Positions 52,101-63,754 of a stretch of DNA of 64,000 nt are shown one piece after another (position 1 is the stretch's first letter; each line of letters opens with the position of its first letter). Made by a program: the position numbers and the translations under genes. The DNA is from Argopecten irradians (taxonomy: Eukaryota > Mollusca > Bivalvia > Pectinida > Pectinidae): contig NC_091140.1 in assembly GCF_041381155.1 (NCBI RefSeq), positions 23,898,864 through 23,962,863 on the forward strand. Reading direction: 5' to 3'. The notes beneath the pieces are model-generated. The model did no database searches. It was not told the DNA's origin and worked only from the letters and a program-made list of their open reading frames with translations.

Positions 52101-55100
52101 ATTGTATTTAATACATCTGTAAGGGGAGGGTTATATAACACCAAAAACAAAGGATTCTTCATACACTTGTTTTTGTACATGCACGATAATGATGTCATAG
52201 TTGATGATGTCCTCTTATTAATTGATAGTTAAAGACGTGTATATTTAATTGCTTATTTCCATATCTTTAGACCCAGAACCGTGTTGCCTACAACATGGCC
52301 CGTGATTTGCTGATCAGGACCAGTAATGCTATAGAGCCGTACATACAGGCAGTAAGTTAACAGATTTGTTTTAGTGAAATAAACACCACCATTCCCAATT
52401 GCATGATCGTAAAAAGCGACTAAATTTAGGATCTTATCTTTTATTTCTTCTTAAGACAAAAAAAAAAACAAAAACAAAAAAAAAAGTCAGTTTAGGGTCA
52501 CATAAGAACAAAAAAAATAGGGTAGGTAGGTCAGATTTTTTCATATTGTTTTATCCCCCGCCCAACGAAGTTGGCGGGCGATATACAAATGGGTTCCGTC
52601 CGTCTGTCCGTCCGTCCGTACGAATGGTTTCCGGAGCATAACTCTAAAACCAGTAGAGATATTTCCACTAAACTTCATACACACATTGGTCTTATGGTCT
52701 AGTAGTGCCTTTTGCTATTTTTAGGTTTTCATTTTTTGCATTTTTTCCGTAACCATGGAAACATTGCTGAAAATATCATATTTTTGTACCAGGTTCGTTT
52801 CCGCAGCATAACTGGAAAACAGGTTGAGATATATGCACGGAACTCCATAGGTACATTAGTCTTATGGTTTAGTAGTGCCTTTTGCTATTTAAAGGTTTTC
52901 ACTTTTTGTTCTTTTTTCTGTAACCATGGAAACATTGCTGAAAATGGCAGATTTTTGTGTTAGAATCGTTTCTGGAGCACAACTCTAAAACCAGCAGAGA
53001 TATTTCCATGAAACTTCATAGACACATTGTTCTTATGGTCTAGTAGTGCCTTTTGCTATTTTTAGGTTTTCACTTTTTGTGTTTTTTTCTGTAACCATAG
53101 AAACATTGCTGATAATATCATATTTTTGTAGCAGGTTCATTTCCGGAGCATAACTCTAAAACCAGCAGATATATTTCCACGAAACTTCATAGACACATTC
53201 TTTTTATGGTCGAGTAGTACCTTTTGCTATTTTTAGGTTTTCATTTTTTTGCATTTTTTCAGTTACCATAGAAACATTGCTGAAAATATCATTGTAAATG
53301 GTAAATGTTTCTTTGCAAAACTCCAACCATCTTTGTGTATATAGTCTAATATAAATGCCAAGGCTGTATACCTGATTCAACAATTGCAGCCCCGCTCTAC
53401 TTGAAATATACTCCATCTTTCTTTAGCCCAACTTCCTTTTTCCTGGGTTTTTTTCATACACATAAGTCTCCACAATCAAACTTACTTCAGCTTTGATATC
53501 TCCATTGGCGGGGGATCTAAATGACTATGTCCTTGTTTTATATAATTTTCATGTCACAGATTTATTGCCTATGTACTAGCATGATATTTTAAAATATGTA
53601 TTAAAAAGTCAGTTTATATGGTTCACCATACTTTAACATGCTGCTATACATATTGTCTCTTTCTCTTTTACAACTTTTACAAATAATTGTCTTTTTATTT
53701 TTATTTTTTTCTTGTTTCAATTTTGCAATATATGTTAAATTCTTTCAGTATCTTTAATAATGGAAAAACTTGCCTTTTTCATTTTTGCTTTATAGTCTTG
53801 TAGATATACAGAATAATCTACATGCAGACTGCATATTATCAAAGAAGTTTGAAATATAATACATATGTATACTGACTTTGGATTGAAACAAAATATTTAA
53901 TTTACAAGCGATATTTAACTCACAAAACCTCAACGCTGTCATTCACCGGCACCGCAGTACTGACACAACACGCTAGCCATACCATGCTGAAAGTGGGCCA
54001 CATGCCTAAAATACCCACTGACAGGACCTAGAATGTTGTGCCTGAGGTGTTCATTAATTGGTGGTTGCCATTCATTATTCCATTGTCATGTCTGGTTAGC
54101 GTTTTGCGTCCGTACCTCGGTTAGTTTGCCTGTGTTTCGCCAGCTGGCTCACCTGTCATGGCTGCCATTTTTCGGGATGTGTTCGATTGCAAAGTCCCAA
54201 AAGATGGGGGACTTCACCATGGACGCAAACGAAAAAATGATGCATCACAAATCACAAGATTTTCAATTTTTATCAATAAAAAGTTTAGGGTCGGGGGGGG
54301 GGGGGGGGGGAATCTAGGTAGGGTTGGAGGACCCTAAACAGACTTTTTTTTTTTTTTTTTTGCCTAAATTGATATATTCTTCTTAACATCTTCCTTGACA
54401 TCACCTCACTTTTGGCATTTGATTGAGCGCTCGCCCCTGTGAGGAAGGCTCAGGGTTCTATCCCCTGGCCAAGACGCACCAAAGTCTATAAAAACGGTAG
54501 TTTCTGCTCCTGCTTGGCGCTCAGCATAACGGGAGTGGGACGACTGGTTCACCCGTTGTCAGTATATTGTTACCGTTTTTTGACTCCCGAGTTTTCAACC
54601 GGCGATCCGATCGTCATATCTCCCCCTTGTTGCTAAAATTATGACTGAAAACGAAAGTAGAATGCTTCTGATTGGTTCTAATGTCATTACATTCGATATT
54701 CTCGGGATTATACGCTAAAAATAACCACAGGTGTGGAAGGAATTTGAATGGTATACTGACTCGTCAAAATGGCCGCTCCGATAGATCGAAGTGATGCAGA
54801 ACTTGTACAACAGTTCTTTGCTAGCGATGTGTCAGAAGTTGAAAGTAAATTTGAAGGGTCAGATACTTTAGATTGGGATCCAATAGAAGGCAACTTTATT
54901 TCAATTTCTCCTATAAATAAGTGTGTGCCTGATGCCAATACAGAACATGAGGCAGCCCCCCACGCGGCCGGCTGCCGTGTTGACAGACGACAAGATTGAC
55001 TTTGACAATGCTCCGTTCACAGGCGAGTTGAAATTAGTGCATAACATGAATAAATGTAAGCTAGTTGCTTTTTAAAAGCATTTTTGGATGATTACAGTAT

Positions 55101-58100
55101 AGAAAATAAAGTTGTTCAAACAAATTTATTTATATTATCTACACGAAGTTTACCGTCAATGACCGGCATGTTGAAAGAAAACAGACGAACGAAAAATGAT
55201 TACGTTTTATGAGATGCAGGTGTTTCTTTTACGTTGATAACGGTTTTGGGTTTTATCCAGATTAGGTGATTTACACCACTGTTGGCCCAGTCATGATGCA
55301 CTTGAAAAACAATTTTTCAGAAATTGTTTAGGATCGGTTTCAAGTTATATTGTCTAATTACTGATTAACTTTCACCTGACTGAAAATGACTTACCTGGAT
55401 TCACATGAGCTATAACAATACTTTTAAGGGTAACTTGGTCTAAGATAGAGATAATATGTGGTTCATAATGCAGATGCATACACTATGTGATGATAGATCA
55501 GAAATTAAACTAGCTTCTTTCCTTCATGAATAATTATCAAGAATTTACTTGTGAATATTAATTAGTTTTAGAAGTTTTTACCTGGATTTTTTCAAAGACT
55601 TAATAACCAGATTAAGTCATATGCTTCTTAATACATGTAGGTTACACAATTAAATTGGTTTTATTTCATAATTTTAATTGAGTTTTCTTGTCATTATTTG
55701 ATACAACCTAATATTTTTACCTTTAGTCACCTGTATTGTTACCTGTATGCTTAACGAGAAGCATATTTGCGGAATAAACAGTATTAATATAAACTACAGG
55801 CAATAACAAACTATTATTATTTATAACTTTTATTTACATAATGCAAATAGTTTTCAAGATATAATCATTTATAATTAAGTTATCATTTCCCTTGATTTTA
55901 CAAAATTAATGTAGCACTGAGAGCCATTACCATACAAACCATTGCAGCAGCCTAAGGGTTAAAATTTAGACAAACGTAATAGAAGAATGAAACTGGCAAA
56001 TGTCTTGTTAATATTCAAAAATAATAATTTTGCAACATATTGTGGGGGAAAACATATATTATTTACAAATAATCTTGCTTTCAGTTCTTTAACAATGCCT
56101 TGATGCTTGGGAAGATGTCGGAGAGCGAGGTATCTGACAGACTGTATGAGCTGATTTATGAGCTGAATCACATATCACCGAGTGTGCTGCTGGCTGTTTT
56201 ACCACAGCTCGAGTTCAAACTCAAGGTAAACTTCACAACCGCATTTGTTATAGACATGAACATGCATGATTGAAAATAACAAATTAATATTTTGTAAAAC
56301 TGTATTTTATATAGCATCTTAAAAAGAAGTTTAGATTTTGTTTGCTGTATTTCCATCATTTTTAGGTGGCTAAATTGAAATTTTCTCTTAAAAATGGTAT
56401 GAGACCTTTGACTTTATAGCAAATGCTAAAGCCGCAGCCGTATGGACTGAACCAAACTTTCAGATATACTATCCAAACACCCTGATATAAAAAAAAATTA
56501 ACCTTTCCAGAGTAATGAGGAATCGGAAAGGAAAGCTGTCACAAAACTTCTGGCCAAAATGTTTTCTGATCAAGGATCAAATCTTGCTGAACAAAATCGA
56601 CCACTTTGGAATTGTTTTCTTGGAAGGTAGGTAGTTATTCCACTCACAATACCTCCTGTTATGTTCATGGATTCATTCAATCTATACAGAAATAATTATA
56701 GTTTTCATTGATACCTATGTATCCTTTGGAATGGCTCTGCCGGACTGTGACCTGAAACTTAAACACTACTATATTATGTTTGGATAGTTCGGATTTCCAT
56801 GAAATGCTATTTCACCTAAATGAAAGATTAGACTAAAATGGATGACCTTCTTCTAAAATGTATTCCTTTTATAATGTCTCTAAACATCACAATGTTTGAT
56901 CTCTACAGATTTAATGACATCAGCATCCATGTGCGTCAGACCTGTGTGTCGTACGCACAACACTTTATCCTGAACCATCAGGAGACCTACAAGGATATCG
57001 TCGAACAACTCAAGATCAGACAACATGATCCCGAGGAGACCGTCAGAATGGAGGTGGTCAACACGATACTGAGCTTGGCCAAGAAAGACTTCAACAGTAT
57101 TACAGATGAACTGATGGGATTCATCAAGGAACGCACACTTGACAAGAAGGTAGAATTATTATGGGGACACAATAGTTGTATCAAACTCAGGTCTTAAGAT
57201 TTTTGTGGACCAAATGAAGTTTCTGATTGGTGAACTTGAAAGCCAGATAGCAAATGTTCTTCATGAGTTTAAAAAGAATAGAATTCGCAGGGAAATATTA
57301 AATTTTTCTTTTCCAGAAAAATCAGATCTTTCTTTATTTTGCAAACAAAATTACAGTTTTACTTAGAAACCTTATCCTTCTTGGATTTGTACCAACATGT
57401 TACATTTTCCGTTAGAAAAAGAAATGGTTGTTGATCTTTGATAGCTGAAATAACTTTATTGAACTTAGGATTCAATAAAAACTAAATAAACCTGTCTATT
57501 ACAGTACCAGATCAGAAGAGACTCCCTGTTGGGACTTGGTCAACTTTACAAGAAGTACACATTCTCTGAGAGGGTGGATAAGGCTAACCAAGAGAAGGTG
57601 TGCTGGGTCAAGGACAAAGTTTTCCATGCCTATTACCAGAACAGTAACGAGGACAGGTGGGTAGATTGACATTATCAGAACATCAATGTAAAGTTTGGTC
57701 TATAATTTTCATTCAGTTCCAATGACAGTAACAATTTTGAAAATTTGATTTTTCATAGAACTATTTTAGAACAATACCCCAGTGTGAGTTGAACAACTTG
57801 TTTTTAGGTCACCTGAGACAAAATCTCAAGTGACCTATTCTAATCACCTTTTGTTTCTCGTCGTCCGTCGTATGACTATAAACAATTAATAATTTGACTT
57901 CTTCTCCAAAACTGCTAAACAAAATTCGTCGAAATTTTGCAGAAACCTTCCATGGCCAAAGGTCAATTGTGAATTATATGGTTTCAGCCCCTAGGGGCCT
58001 GAAGGGTGGGGGCAAAAAGGGTTCAAATAGACTAAAACTTCAAAAATCTTCTTCTGAAATTCCAGAAATGGTAGAATCAAATACTCTTCATAGATGGAAA

Positions 58101-61100
58101 GGTATTAAAATCCTTTAAAAACATTCTGAATTATAAGATCCTGGGGTTTCATTTTGTCCCCTAGGGAGGGGTTCAATTTTACTAAAGTTGATATAGGGGA
58201 AAATACTTTTATGAGCATTATTTGCTCAATTTTCATAGGAAATGAGTCAAACTTTGTTAGAATTATTGCCCTGAGATATAACATTTTAACATATCCATAT
58301 CAGTCCTCGCTGACCCCCAGGGACCAGGGGGGGTGGGGCCAAACCTGGTTAAAAATGACTAAAATTCCAAAAAACTTTTTTCGAAATTCACAGACTTGAT
58401 GGAACCAAATACTCTTCATAGATTAAAAATTCAAAGTTATGACTGATTTCAAGGGCCAATATACAGTGTTTATATGTCTTTTGTTCATTCTGTATCTGAA
58501 CTCCGGTGACCATGGGCCTCTTGTCTAAATGAATTCTAGTGTACAGCAAATCTTCGATTTACAATGTCTAAACATAACATTATCAGAATTGTATTGATGT
58601 GTGCATTTTGTTTGTAGGTTGCTGGTAGAGAGAGTGTTTAACACCTGCCTGGTGCCCTATAACTCACCTGTTGACGAGAAGATGAGGCGACTTCTACTAA
58701 TGTACTGTACACTGGATGACCATGCTGTGAAGTAGGTTGATTTTGTTTCTTCTCTTGAATGCCAGAGTTTGAGATAATACGAGAAAAGAAAACAGCTTTT
58801 ATAAATATCATCTCCACTATAAACTACTGTGTAGTATAACAGACAACAGGCTTACTTTGTAAAATATTATGCAGTCTGATACATCTGTTCATTGGGGAAA
58901 ATATTGATGATATAAAATGATATATCGCTTGTTATGATAATATGATTAAACACGTGTATTCAAAACCTGCCTTGATAATATTCTGATGTGAGAGCTTTTT
59001 ACCAATTCAATTTTACTTTCATTACAGGGCATTTAATGAGATGCTGAAACACAAGAATACGTGAGTGTTTCCATATTTGGAATAAGTTTAATAATTAAGT
59101 CCTTAAAGATGCTCCACCGCTGACATATGGTAATTTTACTCTATCAAAAACAGGAGCAGACGATTTAGTATTTTTCTTTAGTTACAAAAGTTACTTACTT
59201 TATACCATTACCACCATTGAAAAGTTTGAGCTTCTAGTTCAAAAAAAAAATATATAAAAAATTAATTGCATCCTGAAAAAATTCTGTGGCATTATATCCT
59301 ATATGGAATGAAGTACTGATTGCGCATGCACCAAAGGCAAAATAAATTATTTCATATCAATTTTTGTGTTAACACCAATTATTGTTCAATTGATGAATAT
59401 CATTTATGCTCTGTCGGCGGTGGAGCATCTTTAATGTCATCTTCACAGAAAAGCTGATAGTTTACAAAATTGCTCCTAAGGGCAAGTTCTAACACAAATG
59501 GGATATTGCTGTTACAATCATGATCACGATAAGAAACATTTTGACAACGAAGTAAAGTGAGGGTATACTGGAATTGGGTTGTCTGTCAGTTCCAGTGAAC
59601 TTCTCCTAAATTACTTGACAGATTTTAATAAAATTTGGTACACAGAACTCTGACATAAAGGGGAGTGTAGTATACTATATAGGATTCTGCTGTGTCCCCT
59701 ATTAATGGAGTTATTACTAAATTTGTGCAGCGGGGACATTAGTCGTCCACTCTGGCAACAATTCTAGTTAATGATCATGATGGGATTTTGGAGGTGTTTC
59801 ATTGTGATTGCCACTTTTAAAATTCATTAAAATATTTATTATATGCTTTTGTTGTTAGTGTGAAGAATCTGGTCCATCAGCTGGTTGACTCATTTGAACA
59901 GCAACAAGGACAAGGAAATGTTCCGTCTTTTAACCCAAGAATCGCTGCTCTAGCTCGTAAGTACAGAAATACTTGCTGTGAATGAAGATTTGGAAGGTTG
60001 AGAAGAAAACTACTGTTTTCAACTGAACATTCAAAGGTTGTGAGATTCAGAAGACTTCTCATTTAAAAATATAAGCATGCTCTCTGATACACATGAAGAG
60101 TTGGGTGGGAAGTACATAATATTTTTCAGTCATTTGCCTTGCTTGACATAAATAGTAAACATGTATGAAATCAATAGATTATCTCAATATTGATTCCATT
60201 GTTGTTATTGGTTTATTTGTCCCTAGGTTCTCTACCCGAGTCCGGAAAGTCCTCGGATCACCTGAAGAAACTGTGTCAGATGCTGAAGGAAGATAAACGG
60301 ATGAGACAATACATGAAACTGCTGGTTGGTGAAGATTGTACCTGCAAACGAGCACAAGAACTAGTGGTATGGAAAAATATCATAAATTCAAGCCTTTAAT
60401 TGAAAATCTCTTTAATATAAACATTTTCTTCAAGTTTTCCTAAATAATCTTGATTATCTTTCAGAAAATGAATGTTTTTAAGTTTAATACAAAGTCATGA
60501 TGTGTTGATGCTACATCAATTGAATATTGGTATCAACAACTTGAAATTTGGATGCAAAATGTTTAAAAAAAAAAAAAAAAAAAAAAAAAATTATCAAAAG
60601 TTCAAAGTTATATAGGTCAAAGTAATTGTTTTAACCCAGTAATATTACAATTATATTAAAAAAAAATCAATATTGTAATATTGCTATTAAAAATTAGTAT
60701 TACTGTGTTGGTAAGAAAATAAAAAAGATGAACACTTCAACTTTATTAAGGGGATACTGAGACCCCTTTGTACATTAAGAATAATGTTAATTGGATGATT
60801 TGTCGCTGCAATATCACTCTCATATATTACTTATTTTTAGCGTGAAGTGCTGAAGAAACTAGGAAGTCCTGCCCCTGGCCAGCAGAACCAGTTCTATAAC
60901 ACAGTCAAACTACTATTGGAGAGAGTGGCTCCTGTTATGATAGATGCCAGTTCTATAAACATGCTGGTTAAACATGTCGACGAGACAGTGCGAGGTCTAG
61001 GTATTATCACAGAGGGCATCGAGGACGCAGCAGAGAAGGGAGTACGACTACTCACAGTAAGTGTGGATAGGTGACAATAGGTGTAGGGGAAGTGGTTTAC

Positions 61101-63721
61101 ACTGGTAAAATGAAAGATAAATTGAAAGATACAACCATATACATCAATTTTGAGATACTAAAAGGACACTGGTGAAGTTTATTTACCATCGATTAGTTCC
61201 ACCTTCAGTAGATTGTCGTGTCTGGTGTCATATTCTGACGTGATATTTGTGACATCACAATCACTAGAAGATGGTACCAACCAACAGTATATCATACTTT
61301 ACCCATGTCGTTTTGGGATCTTTAGATATTAATTTGATTGTCAACTTTTAAAATCGTTGTTAGCCTACCATCATCAGATGGTGGACTATAAAAGCCCTTT
61401 CCGTCCTTGGTGCGTCTTGTTAACAATTTTTGTTATTGCTATTTCTTAGAAAGTAATGAAGGGATTGTTCTCAAATTTCATATGTATGCCAGGCCGCCAT
61501 CTTGGATTTTGGTAGTTGAAGTTTTGAAAAGTAGAGAAAAGATCAATCTGTCAATTGTCGGTCATAGATCAATCTTTGGTAGGCGCCAAGATCCCTCTGG
61601 GATCTCTGGTTGAAACTTGTGATGACAGAGGTAAAGTAAAAGAATTTATATTTTTTCAAAAGTGTAGTAAGTTAAATATGAAAATTAGTTCCAAAAATAT
61701 CTTACTTGATTTGCAGGCATTATCTACTGTTTATCCATATTACTTCAAAGATGAGGAGACATACCAAGAGCTTCTGACCTTCCTTAAACACGAGGATGAA
61801 GCTGTCTGTAAGTTACAAACTTGTGATTTGTTTAAGCTCATATAAATACATTTGATGATTGGATATTACTTGTAGAATGTAAATCAAAAATCAAAGCTTA
61901 ATATATTGCTTATAGAATATGATTAATACAAAGCAAGTAAGCCTGAAAAAAATTAATAGCTCATGATTATATACTTTTGAAACATGCAAACTGCTTTATT
62001 ATTTCTAACAAAGGACATTTACAAAATTTGTGCTGGGTGTTTTGTATATGGATCCATTTTAAGGTATAATGTCAAAATGGGGTCCCTTAGATTTCTGAAA
62101 GCAAAATACAGGGTTTTTTCATAACCTTTGCTTAGGTGATTGCATAATGCAAACCTTAACTAATTCTTCATCCCTCACATTACAGCTGACCTGACCCTAC
62201 AAATCTTCATTAATACTGGAAGAAAACTACAGGCAGAACTACCAGTTATATACTCGTAAGTATACCAAGCCAATTACTGAAAGAAAGACAAAATTCTATG
62301 AAACTGATTTAATGATGATATTTCATTGTAAGACATCTTACTTTTATAGTGGGACCCTGTTTCCAAATCATGCTTGTTAATAGAATAATTAACCATTCAA
62401 GTTGTTTACTGTAGCTGGATAAATCTGTTTTCTGGATGCTTAACCCAAAAACAAAACTTTTGACTGCTGTTGAAGGTATCATCTATGATCTGATAAAGCC
62501 TCAATGTTTCTGTAGAGACAACATAGAGATGATAATCCAGAATGTGTTTTAATTCTGTATTAATTAATATGATCTCTGTTTTCCAGGAGTCTGCTTCCCA
62601 TCCTACAGAGTACAGCCAAGCTAGGCAATCCCAAACAGAGTAAACATGCCCTCCGCTGTATCAACATTGTGTGTAAAAACAAGGAACTCATATTCGGACA
62701 GATATTTGAGGTAAATTTGTGGCATTTGTGTTATTCACTTTCTAACCTACTCTACTGTGTCTGAATTTTACATGTCCAAAACATTCAATGTTTGACTAAT
62801 ACTTTCTTTTATCTTACACCAGATATTGTTTGTTTAAAAAAAAAGGGGTTTAAGAAGAAAAAGTAAAGGAGTGAATTTGATCATTTTTGATGGATGAATT
62901 TGTAGGATGTTGCTCTATAAGTTTTAATGCAATTGTCTAAAAATAAGTGTTTGTATATTTTACAGCACCTGAAGAAATCCCTGAACCCAGAGAGTGCAAA
63001 TTACTTGACATCCATCGTTGCTCTTGGCCACATCGCCCTGTACTGCCCCGAGGAATTCTCTGCTGAAATGAAGAACATTGTCTCTAAAGTCATTGTAAAA
63101 GAACTGCTAATGCAGGACCATACATCTGGACCAGATAGTGTGGAGAGTTGGTATTCTGAACATCATGTTACTGAGGAAACCATGGCGAAGGTCCAGGCTA
63201 TGAAACTCCTAGTTCGCTGGTTACAGGGCATCAAGAGCAATGCTAACAACTCGGGGACATCAACTTTAAGACTCCTATTCACGGTTATCAAACACGAGGG
63301 TGACTTGATGGAGCGAGGAAAAGTGAACAAACCAGAGCTAGCCAGGTTGAGATTACAGGCAGGATGTTGTATGCTGAAGCTGGCAGAAGACCGCTGTTAC
63401 TCGGAGCTTATATCTCAGGATCAGTTTCAAACACTGGCACTTCTCATGAATGTAAGTTCTATACCGAATATTTATCTCCCTGATAAAGCCTGACTACTCT
63501 ATTGATATGTTGATTGGAAGTTTTTGTATAAATATTGATGTCATCAAATGTATTGTTTTATTCAAAAATTTGGTTACAAAAATATATTCTTGTCGAAAAC
63601 TGAGCCATAATACGAATCTTTAAATTGTTGATGAATATCAAATGTTTACAAATTGCTGATATTTAAGTCAAGATGTTTCAATTCATGTAAAGCAGCTATT
63701 TGAAATTCAGTCCAGAGAAAA

Positions 63722-63754
<33 letters not shown>

